Below, piece by piece: positions 52,518 through 60,810 of a stretch of DNA of 60,810 nt (position 1 is the first letter of the stretch; each line of letters opens with the position of its first letter). The notes beneath the pieces were generated by a model, which saw nothing but the letters and a program-made list of their open reading frames with translations, searched no databases and was not told where the DNA came from. The position numbers and the translations under genes are program-made. Origin of the DNA: Cryobacterium tepidiphilum (GTDB lineage Bacteria; Actinomycetota; Actinomycetes; Actinomycetales; Microbacteriaceae); NCBI RefSeq assembly GCF_003716325.1, contig NZ_RDSR01000019.1, positions 1 through 60,810 on the forward strand, read 5' to 3'.

Positions 52518-55091
52518 CTAGTGGGCGACCGCCACGAGACCCATCTCGGCGGGGCTGACCAGCAGGTCGTTCTGCGGCACGACGCGCACCGTGTAGCCGA
52601 AACCGCCGGCGCGCTCCAGGGTGACCGTGCCGGTGAACAGCGTGCTGCCGTCGGAGATGGTCACGTTCGGATGCGGCTCGACCGTGAGGCCGTGCACGCG
52701 CGTGTTGGCCAGCTCGTCACCGTTCCGGCTCTGCCCGTACACGACCTCCACCCGCACATCCGACGGCTCCAGGCCGCCGAGGGCGATGTGCGCGCGAAGG
52801 TGCAGCTCGTCGCCCACCTGCGGAATCTGCTGCATGCCGCCGGACTCGACGTGGGTGACGGCGACGCGCGGCCACTCGCGGTGGATACGCTCCTTCCACC
52901 GGGCCAGTTCCCGCGCCTGCTCATATTCGTTGGCGCCCAGCAGTGACGCATAGTGTTGCGCGGGCCGGTACATCCGCTCGACGTACTCGCGCACCATGCG
53001 GTCCGCCGACAGCTCCGGCGACAGCTCGGAGAGCGTGTGCCGGATCGCCTTCACCCAGCGCCTGGGCAGCTCGTCATCGCCGTCGCGCTCGTAGAACGAG
53101 GGCGCCACCTGGTGCTCGATCAGGTCGTACAGCGCGTCGGCCTCGAGCTCGTCGCGTTCGGCGGCGTCCATCGCCGAGTCGGCCGACGGGATCGCCCAGC
53201 CGTTCTGGCCGTCGTAGTACTCCGGCCACCAGCCGTCGAGGATCGACAGGTTGAGCACGCCGTTCAGCGCCGCCTTCATGCCCGACGTGCCACACGCCTC
53301 GAGCGGGCGCAGCGGGTTGTTCAGCCAGACGTCGGTGCCCGGGTACATGACCTTGGCCATCTGGATGTTGTAGTCGGGCAGGAACGCCATCCGGGTGCGG
53401 ATCTCCGGGTCTTCGGCGAACTGCACGATCTTCTGGATGAGCCGCTTGCCCTCCTCGTCGGCGGGGTGCGACTTGCCGGCGATCACGATCTGCACCGGGT
53501 GCTCGGGGTGCGTGAGCATCGCGCGCAGCCGCTCCGGGTCGTGCAGCATGAGCGTCAACCGCTTGTAGGTGGGCACCCGGCGGGCGAATCCGATGGTGAG
53601 CACGTCGGGGTCGAACACCTGGCTCATCCACGACGGCGGCACCAGCCCCTTGTTCTGCTCGCGCCACGCCTCGATCAGCCGCCGCCGGGCGTCGAGCACG
53701 AACTGCTCGCGCATCCGCTTCCTCGCCGTCCACAGGTCTTGGTCGGATACGGCGGTCGAGGCCCAGTCGGCCGTGGAGGTGTGGGCCGTCCCCAGTTTCT
53801 CCTCGGCCAGGGTGACGAGCGCCTCGTCCGTCCAGGTCGGCGGATGCACCCCGTTCGTGATCGAGGTGATCGGCACGTCGTCTGGGTCGAAGCCCGGCCA
53901 CAGGCCGTTGAACATGCGGCGGCTCACCTGCCCGTGCAACTTCGACACGCCGTTGGCGTGCTGGCCGAGCCGGAGGCCCATGATGGCCATGTTGAAGGTG
54001 CCCGGCGAACCGCCCGGGTAGTTCTCAGCGCCCAGGGCGAGCACGTCGGCGACGTCGACGCCCGGCAGGAGACCCGAGGAGAAGTACCGTTCAACCAGCC
54101 CCATGTCGAACCGGTCGATGCCGGCGGGAACCGGCGTGTGGGTCGTGAACACGGTGCCCGCGCGGGCGACCTGCAGGGCTTCGTTGAAGGTCAGGCCCTC
54201 GCCGATGAGGCGGGAGATCCGCTCCAGACCGAGGAATCCGGCGTGGCCCTCGTTGGTGTGGAACACGTCGGGGGCTGGACGCCCGGCCAGCGATGTCCAC
54301 AGCCGCACCGCGCGGGCGCCACCGATACCGAGCAGGAGCTCCTGCAGCAGCCGGTGCTCACCGCCGCCGCCGTAGAGCCGGTCGGTGACGGTGCGCAGCT
54401 CGTCGGGGTTGTCGGGGATGTCGGTGTCGAGCAGCAGCAGCGTGATCCGGCCGACGGCCGCCAGCCAGACGCGTGCGTGCAGCACGCGGTCGTCGGGCAG
54501 CGCCAGCGAGACGTGGGCAGCCGAGCCGTCGGGGTGGCGCAGCACCGAGAGCGGCAGCCCGTCGGGGTCCTGCACCGGGTAGCTCTCCAGCTGCCAGCCC
54601 TCCGGCGAGATGGACTGGCTGAAATAGCCGGCCCGATAGAACAGGCCAACGCCGACCAGCGGAAGACCGAGGTCGGACGCGCTCTTCAGGTGGTCGCCGG
54701 CCAGGATTCCGAGGCCGCCCGAGTATTGCGGCAGCGCGGCGGCGATCCCGAATTCGGGCGAGAAGTAGGCGATGCCCTTGGGCTTCTCCCCCTTCAGGCC
54801 CTGGTACCAGCGGGGCTCCTCCAGGTACTCGTGCAGGCCGCGGCGCACCTCCTCCACGCCCGCGACGTAGTCGCTGTCGCGGGCCAGCTCCTCCAACCGG
54901 GCCGGATCGACCGCGCCGAGAAGGGCCACGGGATCCTGCCCGCAGCTGCTCCACAGTTCCGGGGAGATGTGCTCGAACAACTGCCTCGTGGGCTCGTGCC
55001 ACGACCAGCGGAGGTTCCCCGCGAGTTCTTTCAGCGCCGCCAGGGGCTCGGGCAGCACTGCTCGGACCGTAAATTTACGTATCGCCTTCAC
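52518..55091 (-). CDS. glgP: Alpha-glucan phosphorylase
   Basis: 857 residues from the GTG at 55091. Starts KAIRKFTVRAVLPEPLAALK and contains FSPEFGIAAALPQYSGGLGI, GFARRVPTYKR and the PLP-lysine segment EACGTSGMKAALNG near residue 605, as in the 'alpha-glucan family' phosphorylases of actinobacteria. It releases glucose 1-phosphate from glucans, or may make maltose 1-phosphate-linked products with GlgE. TAGTGT lies 7 nt before the GTG, which fixes the start. Divergent from glgE. Confidence 0.94.
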   Translation of the reverse strand: MKAIRKFTVRAVLPEPLAALKELAGNLRWSWHEPTRQLFEHISPELWSSCGQDPVALLGAVDPARLEELARDSDYVAGVEEVRRGLHEYLEEPRWYQGLKGEKPKGIAYFSPEFGIAAALPQYSGGLGILAGDHLKSASDLGLPLVGVGLFYRAGYFSQSISPEGWQLESYPVQDPDGLPLSVLRHPDGSAAHVSLALPDDRVLHARVWLAAVGRITLLLLDTDIPDNPDELRTVTDRLYGGGGEHRLLQELLLGIGGARAVRLWTSLAGRPAPDVFHTNEGHAGFLGLERISRLIGEGLTFNEALQVARAGTVFTTHTPVPAGIDRFDMGLVERYFSSGLLPGVDVADVLALGAENYPGGSPGTFNMAIMGLRLGQHANGVSKLHGQVSRRMFNGLWPGFDPDDVPITSITNGVHPPTWTDEALVTLAEEKLGTAHTSTADWASTAVSDQDLWTARKRMREQFVLDARRRLIEAWREQNKGLVPPSWMSQVFDPDVLTIGFARRVPTYKRLTLMLHDPERLRAMLTHPEHPVQIVIAGKSHPADEEGKRLIQKIVQFAEDPEIRTRMAFLPDYNIQMAKVMYPGTDVWLNNPLRPLEACGTSGMKAALNGVLNLSILDGWWPEYYDGQNGWAIPSADSAMDAAERDELEADALYDLIEHQVAPSFYERDGDDELPRRWVKAIRHTLSELSPELSADRMVREYVERMYRPAQHYASLLGANEYEQARELARWKERIHREWPRVAVTHVESGGMQQIPQVGDELHLRAHIALGGLEPSDVRVEVVYGQSRNGDELANTRVHGLTVEPHPNVTISDGSTLFTGTVTLERAGGFGYTVRVVPQNDLLVSPAEMGLVAVAH

Positions 55092-55098
55092 GACACCC

Positions 55099-55104
55099 AC
55101 ACTA
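55099..55104 (-). promoter_or_regulatory. -10 element TAGTGT of a leaderless glgP promoter
   Basis: On the minus strand TAGTGT is followed by 7 nt and the GTG at 55091. Confidence 0.55.
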
Positions 55105-55159
55105 CGGCGCACCTGTTCCGAAGCGTGACGATCCCTACGCCATTGACCACATTTCGCGC

Positions 55160-55165
55160 TACGGT
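55160..55165 (+). promoter_or_regulatory. -10 element TACGGT of a leaderless glgE promoter
   Basis: TACGGT is followed by 7 nt and the GTG at 55173. Start sites of glgP and glgE are 82 bp apart. Confidence 0.5.
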
Positions 55166-55172
55166 CGGTGAT

Positions 55173-57227
55173 GTGGCAAGGATAGCGAAGACCCCGTCAG
55201 CCCCTGCCCGGCAGCCCGGCCGCCAGGCCCCGGCGACCAAGGCCGGGCGAATTCCCGTGCTCGACCTCAGGCCGTCCCTGCCCGAGAACCGGTGGCCCGT
55301 GCGGGCCTTCGCGGGCGAGGTGGTGCCGTTCTCGGCGACTGCCTTCCGTGAGGGGCACGACCTGATCGGCGTCACCCTGCTGCTGACCGATCCCGCAGGA
55401 ACCGAGACCCGGCACCGGATGACGGCGGCGGCGGTCGGCACCGACACCTGGCGTACCGAGGCCCAGCTGGCAACCCCCGGCAAGTGGAGCTTCCGGGTGC
55501 GCGCCTGGGCCGATGACGTCGCGACGTGGCAGCACAACGCATCCGTCAAGATCCCCGCCGGCGTCGACGTGGAGCTGATGTTCCTCATCGGTTCGCACCT
55601 GCTCGGTGGGGCCGCTGCCGACGCCGCCCGCCCCGACGACGAGCGGGCGGTGCTGGGCCAAATCGCCGATGGCCTTGTCGACACCGGACGCCCCGTGAAC
55701 GAACGCCTGGCCCTGGTCACCGACGAGCGGCTGGAACGCGCGCTCAGCGACCGGCCGGTGGCGAGCCTCTCCACGGTGTCGGAGCCCCGGGAGATCATCG
55801 TGGAACGGGAGCGAGCGGGTGTGGGCGCCTGGTATGAGTTCTTCCCGCGCTCCGAGGGCGCGGTGCGCCACCCCGACGGCTCCTGGACCAGCGGCACGTT
55901 CCGCACCGCGGCCAAGCGCCTCCCCGCGGTGGCGGACATGGGCTTCAACGTCGTCTACCTGCCGCCCATCCACCCGATCGGACGCTCCTTTCGCAAGGGA
56001 CCCAACAACACCCTCGACGCCGGACCGAACGACCCCGGGTCGCCCTGGGCGATCGGCTCCGCCGAGGGCGGGCACGACGCCATCCACCCCGATCTCGGCA
56101 CCGTCAACGACTTCAGTCATTTCCTCCGACAGGCCGACAAACTCGGCCTCGAGGTCGCCCTCGACCTCGCGCTGCAGGCGTCGCCCGACCACCCGTGGGT
56201 GACCGAGCATCCGGAGTGGTTCACCACGCTTCCGGACGGTTCGATCGCCTACGCGGAGAACCCGCCGAAGAAGTACCAGGACATCTACCCCATCAACTTC
56301 GACAACGACCCGGAGGGCATCCGCGCCGAGGTGCTGCGCATCGTGCGGCACTGGATCGGCCTCGGAGTCTCGATCTTCCGCGTCGACAACCCGCACACCA
56401 AGCCCCTCGAGTTCTGGGAGTGGCTGATCGAGACGGTGAACCGGGAATCGCCCGACGTGGTGTTCCTCGCCGAGGCGTTCACCCGGCCGGCCGTGATGCA
56501 GGCGCTCGCGAAGGTGGGCTTCCAGCAGTCGTACACGTACTTCACCTGGCGCAACACGAAGAAGGAGATCGAGGAGTACTTCGACGAACTCGCGCACGAC
56601 ACGGCGGACTTCCTGCGCCCGAACCTGTTCGTCAACACCCCCGACATCCTCACCGAGTACCTGCAGTTCGGCGGCCCGGCCGCGTTCAAGATCCGCGCCG
56701 CTCTCGCCGCGACCGCCAGTCCGCTGTGGGGCGTCTACGCCGGTTTCGAGCTCTACGAGAGCGTGGCCAGGCCGGGAGCCGAAGAGAGCATCGACAACGA
56801 GAAGTACGAGTACCGCCCCCGCGATTTCGCCCGGGCTGAGGAAGCCGGCGCATCGTTGGCGCCCTACATCACGCGACTGAACGGCATCCGTGCCGAGCAC
56901 CCGGCACTGCGCCAGCTGCGGAACCTCGACGTGCACCGCAGCGACGACGAGTCCATCGTCGTCTACAGCAAGTTCCTGGGCGGGCAGTACACCGGCACCG
57001 GGCAGCCGGACGCGCTCATCATCGTCGCGAACGTCGACCCGCACAGTGTGCGGGAGACCACGGTTCACCTGGACGTCACCCGGTTCGGGTTGGCGCGGGA
57101 CACGCCGTACCAGGTACGCGACCTCGTCACCGGCTCGACCTGGACCTGGTCGGGAGACAACTATGTGCGCCTCGACCCGTTCCATGAACCCGTGCACATC
57201 CTGCAGGTCCTGAGTCAGGAAGGTTGA
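55173..57227 (+). CDS. glgE: Maltosyltransferase GlgE (alpha-1,4-glucan:maltose-1-phosphate)
   Basis: 684 residues, GH13_3. An Ala/Pro/Lys-rich start is followed by [20 protein letters not shown] and a beta domain. The barrel has [18 protein letters not shown], the nucleophile Asp in [11 protein letters not shown] near residue 406 and the Glu in [11 protein letters not shown]. It transfers maltosyl units from maltose 1-phosphate to glucan chains. The GTG at 55173 is favoured by promoter spacing; a TTG ten codons earlier is possible. glgB follows 4 nt after the stop. Confidence 0.95.
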   Translation: MARIAKTPSAPARQPGRQAPATKAGRIPVLDLRPSLPENRWPVRAFAGEVVPFSATAFREGHDLIGVTLLLTDPAGTETRHRMTAAAVGTDTWRTEAQLATPGKWSFRVRAWADDVATWQHNASVKIPAGVDVELMFLIGSHLLGGAAADAARPDDERAVLGQIADGLVDTGRPVNERLALVTDERLERALSDRPVASLSTVSEPREIIVERERAGVGAWYEFFPRSEGAVRHPDGSWTSGTFRTAAKRLPAVADMGFNVVYLPPIHPIGRSFRKGPNNTLDAGPNDPGSPWAIGSAEGGHDAIHPDLGTVNDFSHFLRQADKLGLEVALDLALQASPDHPWVTEHPEWFTTLPDGSIAYAENPPKKYQDIYPINFDNDPEGIRAEVLRIVRHWIGLGVSIFRVDNPHTKPLEFWEWLIETVNRESPDVVFLAEAFTRPAVMQALAKVGFQQSYTYFTWRNTKKEIEEYFDELAHDTADFLRPNLFVNTPDILTEYLQFGGPAAFKIRAALAATASPLWGVYAGFELYESVARPGAEESIDNEKYEYRPRDFARAEEAGASLAPYITRLNGIRAEHPALRQLRNLDVHRSDDESIVVYSKFLGGQYTGTGQPDALIIVANVDPHSVRETTVHLDVTRFGLARDTPYQVRDLVTGSTWTWSGDNYVRLDPFHEPVHILQVLSQEG

Positions 57228-57231
57228 CAAG

Positions 57232-59586
57232 ATGACCCCGAAGACGCCGGACACACCATCCACCCCGTCGAAGCCCGGCCTCCTCCGCCGCCGGAGCGCA
57301 CCCCCGGTGGATCCGGCCGTGCTCCCCGAGATCTCCGACGTGGCACTCGAGACCATCGGCGCCGGAAGCCACTACGACCCGCACTCCGTGCTCGGTCAGC
57401 ACCTCGTCGACGTTCCCGGGCGTGACCCGGTCGTGGTGATCCGCGCGCTCAGGCCGTTCGCCTCGGGCGTCACCGCGGTCCTGGAGTCCGGCGAACGGGT
57501 GGAGCTTCACCACCTTGGCCACGGCATCTGGCAGGGCGTCAGCACGGCCGGGATCAGCGACTACCTCCTCGAGGCGCACTACGACGGCGCACCCGCGTGG
57601 GTGATCGACGACCCGTACCGCTATGCGCCGACGCTCGGCGAGCTCGACCTGCACCTGCTGGGCGAAGGCCGACACGAGCAGCTGTGGGACGTCCTCGGCT
57701 CCCACTACGGCGAACAGCCGTCGGTGAACGGCCGCACGACCGGCACGTCCTTCGCGGTGTGGGCCCCGCACGCGCAGTCCGTGCGCGTCATCGGCGACTT
57801 CAACCGCTGGAACGGCGTCCTGCACTCCATGCGCACCATGGGCTCGACGGGCGTCTGGGAGCTGTTCGTCCCGGGTCTCGAACCCGGCTCGAAGTACAAA
57901 TACGAGATCCTCAGCCAGGACGGCCGGTGGCTGCAGAAGGCCGACCCGTTGGCCCGGTACACGGAGCTCCCGCCGGGGCAGGCATCCGTCGTCGGGCAGA
58001 GCGGCTATGACTGGCAGGATGACGCGTGGCTGGCCCGGCGGGCGGCCACCGACCCGCACAACGCCCCCATGAGCATCTACGAGATGCACCTCGGCTCGTG
58101 GAGGCCGGGGCTCGGCTACCGCGAGGTGGCGGAGCAGCTGATCGGGTACCTGCAGGAGCTGGCGTACACGCACGTCGAGTTCATGCCGCTCGCGGAGCAT
58201 CCGTTCGGCGGCTCGTGGGGCTATCAGGTCACCGGGTATTACGCTCCCACCAGCCGGTTCGGGCATCCCGACGACCTGCGTTACCTGATCGACCGGCTGC
58301 ACCAGGCGGGCATCGGCGTGATCATGGACTGGGTGCCCGGGCACTTCCCGAAGGACGATTGGGCGCTGGCCCGGTTCGACGGGCAGGCCCTGTACGAGCA
58401 CCCCGACCCCCGTCGTGGCGAGCAGATGGACTGGGGCACCTACATCTTCGACTTCGGTCAGCCGCAGGTGCGCAACTTCCTGGTCGCCAATGCGCTGTAC
58501 TGGCTGGAGGAGTTCCACATCGACGGCCTGCGTGTCGACGCCGTGGCCTCCATGCTGTACCTCGACTACTCCCGGAATGAGGGTGAGTGGCTGCCGAACA
58601 TTCACGGTGGTCGCGAGAACCTCGAGGCGATCAGCCTGCTGCAGGAGGTGACGGCGACGTCGTACCGGCGGAACCCAGGCACGGTCGTGATCGCCGAGGA
58701 GTCCACCAGCTGGCCCGGTGTCACCGCACCGACCTCGGCCGGGGGCCTCGGCTTCGGCCTCAAGTGGAACATGGGGTGGATGCACGACTCACTGCAGTAC
58801 ATGCAGGTCGACCCGATGTACCGTGCCCACCACCACAACCAGATCACCTTCTCGTTCGTCTACGCGTTCAGCGAGAACTATGTGCTTCCCATCAGCCACG
58901 ACGAGGTCGTACACGGCAAGGGATCGCTGGTGTCGAAGATGCCCGGCGACCCGTGGAAGCAACTCGCGAACGTGCGCGTGTACCTCGCCTTCATGTGGTC
59001 GCACCCGGGCAAGCAACTCCTGTTCATGGGGCAGGAGTTCGGTCAGCGCTCGGAGTGGAGCGAGGAGCGCGGCCTTGACTGGTGGACACTCGACCAGCCC
59101 GCCCACCGCGGACTCTTCCACCTCGTGGCCCAGCTGAACCGGTTGTACGTGGCGAACCCCGCACTCTGGGACCGCGACAACACCCCTGAGGGATTCGAGA
59201 TGATCGACGGCGGCGCTGCCAACGCGAACGTGGTCACCTTCCTCCGCAAGGACACCAACGGCCACCCGATCGCCTGCCTGTTCAACTTCTCCGGCCAACC
59301 GCACGACCACTACCGGGTGGGGCTCCCCCACACCGGGCGCTGGGAGGAGATTCTGAACACGGATGCCGCCGAGTACGGCGGGTCCGGCGTGGGCAACCTG
59401 GGCGGGGTCGACTCCGTCGCAGAACCGTGGGACGGGCGCCCGGCTTCCGCCGCCCTCACCCTGCCACCGCTCGGCGCGCTGTGGCTGCGTTACGCGGCCG
59501 ACGACACCCCGGCCACCACAGCGGATGCGAGTGTCACCGAGCCCGGCACCGCAAGCGGTAAGCGAGCCGCTCGCCGGGCCCACTGA
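57232..59586 (+). CDS. glgB: 1,4-alpha-glucan branching enzyme
   Basis: 784 residues. Two N-terminal CBM48 domains, then the GH13_9 barrel: [20 protein letters not shown], nucleophile Asp in [17 protein letters not shown] near residue 435, Glu in [11 protein letters not shown] and [13 protein letters not shown]. It forms alpha-1,6 branches. Longer than E. coli GlgB because of an N-terminal 35-residue Pro-rich stretch and a C-terminal Thr/Ala/Arg tail. AGGAAGG lies 7 nt before the ATG. Co-transcribed with glgE. Confidence 0.96.
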   Translation: MTPKTPDTPSTPSKPGLLRRRSAPPVDPAVLPEISDVALETIGAGSHYDPHSVLGQHLVDVPGRDPVVVIRALRPFASGVTAVLESGERVELHHLGHGIWQGVSTAGISDYLLEAHYDGAPAWVIDDPYRYAPTLGELDLHLLGEGRHEQLWDVLGSHYGEQPSVNGRTTGTSFAVWAPHAQSVRVIGDFNRWNGVLHSMRTMGSTGVWELFVPGLEPGSKYKYEILSQDGRWLQKADPLARYTELPPGQASVVGQSGYDWQDDAWLARRAATDPHNAPMSIYEMHLGSWRPGLGYREVAEQLIGYLQELAYTHVEFMPLAEHPFGGSWGYQVTGYYAPTSRFGHPDDLRYLIDRLHQAGIGVIMDWVPGHFPKDDWALARFDGQALYEHPDPRRGEQMDWGTYIFDFGQPQVRNFLVANALYWLEEFHIDGLRVDAVASMLYLDYSRNEGEWLPNIHGGRENLEAISLLQEVTATSYRRNPGTVVIAEESTSWPGVTAPTSAGGLGFGLKWNMGWMHDSLQYMQVDPMYRAHHHNQITFSFVYAFSENYVLPISHDEVVHGKGSLVSKMPGDPWKQLANVRVYLAFMWSHPGKQLLFMGQEFGQRSEWSEERGLDWWTLDQPAHRGLFHLVAQLNRLYVANPALWDRDNTPEGFEMIDGGAANANVVTFLRKDTNGHPIACLFNFSGQPHDHYRVGLPHTGRWEEILNTDAAEYGGSGVGNLGGVDSVAEPWDGRPASAALTLPPLGALWLRYAADDTPATTADASVTEPGTASGKRAARRAH

Positions 59587-59638
59587 CGCCTCCACTGACG
59601 AGCGCGCGCACGGGAGGAACGATACGCCGGAGGCGCCC

Positions 59639-60810
59639 CTATCGACCGGTCTCGCGTCCTTCGAGTTGGTCGAGCTGTTCGAGCTGGTCGGTGAGGCGGG
59701 TGGGTGACTTCGTGGCGGGTCGCCATCGGCCGGTTCTGTCGATCCAGGGTGGGGCTTTGATCTGTGGGGACCCGTCGATCATGCGGATCTCCCACCCCGA
59801 GGTCTCGATCGTGCGGTGGTGGAACCAGCACAAACAGACACCGTTGCTCGTGTGGGTGGGTCCGCCGTCCCGGTCGGGCCAGACGTGGTGGATTTCGGTC
59901 CACGCGGCGGGGATGTCACAGCCGGGAATGATGCAGCCGCCGTCGCGGAGCATGATCGCGCGGCGTTGGGCCCGGTTGAAGGTGCGTTCCTTGGTGCCGA
60001 GTTCGACGATCTTGCCGTTTTTCTTGAGGACGACTTTTTGGAGTCCGCCGGCGCAGATCATCTGCCGCACCGCGTCCATCGAGATGGGTGTCTCCACTCC
60101 GTCGATGTGACCCACACCCCGGTTCGCTGCCAGGTCTTCCTGGCGGACGCTGACGAGCACGGTGGGGGCGTCTCCGGCGATGGTGGGGGTTTCGGTGGCT
60201 TTCGCGGCGGTGGCGACGATGACGGCGAAGATGTCGTGCCGTTTCTGGTCCGGGGTGCGCGTGTCGCCCGGGTCGCGGGTCTCACCGCGGGCGGCGAGTT
60301 CTTCGTCGATGAACGCGACCGGCGCAGTGCGCGGGCTCATATACGCGTCGATGACGCGTTTGGCGGCAGCGGCGGTCTCGGGCATCAGCATTCCCGTCAC
60401 CGGGATGAGCCCGCCTTGTTCGCGTCCGAAGCGCAGGCCCCGGTTCTGCATGGCCTGTACTTCGCGGGGCTCTGCCCCGTCGGGGTTGAGGTGCGCTAGC
60501 CAGAGGGCCGCCTGGACGCGGGAGAGGTCCGCGGACACCGGCACCCCGCCGTCTTCGCCGCTGTCTTCCCCGCTGTCTTCCCCGCTGGTGCCGGTCGCGG
60601 CGGCGACGAGGGCCGCCTCGGCCAGGCCGAGCTGGTCGGGGTGCACGCGCGGCAGTCCCGGGGTGAGCACGGTGATGATCGCATCCGCCCCATCCAACCC
60701 CAGCGCCCCCGCCGCGACCGCCGCGCCGATGACGGGGAACGCGGCCGGGATCGGTTCCCCGGTCAGCGTCATCCCGGACCGGAAGTTCTTGCCGAGCCGG
60801 AGCCTTCGCC
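59639..60810 (-). CDS. DUF222-HNH endonuclease family protein, C-terminal part (5' end outside window)
   Basis: An open frame enters from the right edge and ends at 59639, giving about 389 residues. It carries a DUF222 middle region (GAAVAAGALGLDGADAIITV, LNPDGAEPREVQAMQNRGLR) and a C-terminal HNH site: Cys in CIIPGCDIPAAWTEIHHVWP, then GGPTHTSNGVCLCWFHHRTI. The Asp/Glu-Gly repeat in the ATGTSGEDSGEDSGEDGG stretch is a small tandem repeat. It is a different subtype from the copy at the left edge. Role of the family is unsettled. Confidence 0.88.
   Translation of the reverse strand, partial: RRLRLGKNFRSGMTLTGEPIPAAFPVIGAAVAAGALGLDGADAIITVLTPGLPRVHPDQLGLAEAALVAAATGTSGEDSGEDSGEDGGVPVSADLSRVQAALWLAHLNPDGAEPREVQAMQNRGLRFGREQGGLIPVTGMLMPETAAAAKRVIDAYMSPRTAPVAFIDEELAARGETRDPGDTRTPDQKRHDIFAVIVATAAKATETPTIAGDAPTVLVSVRQEDLAANRGVGHIDGVETPISMDAVRQMICAGGLQKVVLKKNGKIVELGTKERTFNRAQRRAIMLRDGGCIIPGCDIPAAWTEIHHVWPDRDGGPTHTSNGVCLCWFHHRTIETSGWEIRMIDGSPQIKAPPWIDRTGRWRPATKSPTRLTDQLEQLDQLEGRETGR

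Noticed and set aside
52953..55172. A 740-codon upstream extension of the glgE frame
   Set aside because: It lies antisense inside glgP and has no ribosome site or homology; the family start and promoter spacing point to 55173.

Overview
The window is 60.8 kb of high-GC DNA from an actinobacterium. The gene set points to the family Microbacteriaceae: a GlgX/GlgP/GlgE/GlgB glycogen block, the order nifS-like/mnmA/ligA/gatCAB, paralogous DUF222-HNH genes, an oligoribonuclease next to tRNA-His, an F420-free nucleotide and NAD salvage set, and a recurrent heptamer CGGATGC/GCATCCG. The genus cannot be fixed by eye. No rRNA, CRISPR array, insertion sequence with intact transposase or integrase was seen.

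Layout. 0-20 kb is ordinary chromosome: small housekeeping and stress genes (PPC/DUF296 protein, LigT-like phosphoesterase, aminopeptidase N, MscS channel, truncated haemoglobin, flavoprotein dehydrogenase, two thioesterases, EttA, an SSB paralogue, aldo/keto reductase, NAD synthetase, a tRNA read as Arg(TCT), oligoribonuclease, tRNA-His). 20.4-33.7 kb looks like an accessory block placed directly behind tRNA-His. It holds a CstR-like persulfide-sensing repressor, two tandem tiny cysteine-rich proteins, a persulfide dioxygenase/rhodanese protein, a frameshifted TauE permease, rhodanese, thioredoxin and DUF2892 genes, then a stretch of decayed genes, a DUF302/SHOCT/multicopper oxidase operon, PAP2, PepSY and DedA membrane/envelope genes, a convergent response regulator and histidine kinase, and decayed DprA-like and HTH genes. 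33.7-52 kb returns to core: metallopeptidase, PBP-like protein, a TPP-riboswitch-controlled ECF thiamine-type transporter, DinB, pyrimidine dimer glycosylase, a VIT/ferritin fusion, GatCAB, LigA, MnmA and cysteine desulfurase. 50.4-59.6 kb is the glycogen/alpha-glucan block. Both window edges cut through DUF222-HNH endonuclease-like genes of different subtypes.

How the parts work together. The CstR-like repressor sits divergently from the sulfur operon with two 16-bp ATAC-CC/GG-GTAT operators between them. A third near-identical operator sits in front of the DUF302/SHOCT/multicopper oxidase operon, so the sulfur and copper genes may form one regulon. An 18-20 bp perfect palindrome occurs in front of the PAP2/PepSY pair and again in front of the histidine kinase, which suggests a second small regulon in the same block.

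A striking general feature is promoter architecture. Fourteen core genes have a TANNNT hexamer ending exactly 6 or 7 nt before an ATG or GTG, the signature of leaderless transcription. I found none of this type in the accessory block, where genes have clear Shine-Dalgarno sequences. Intergenic regions also carry long (57-70 bp) imperfect palindromes, two of which share one exact 60-bp layout 42 kb apart.
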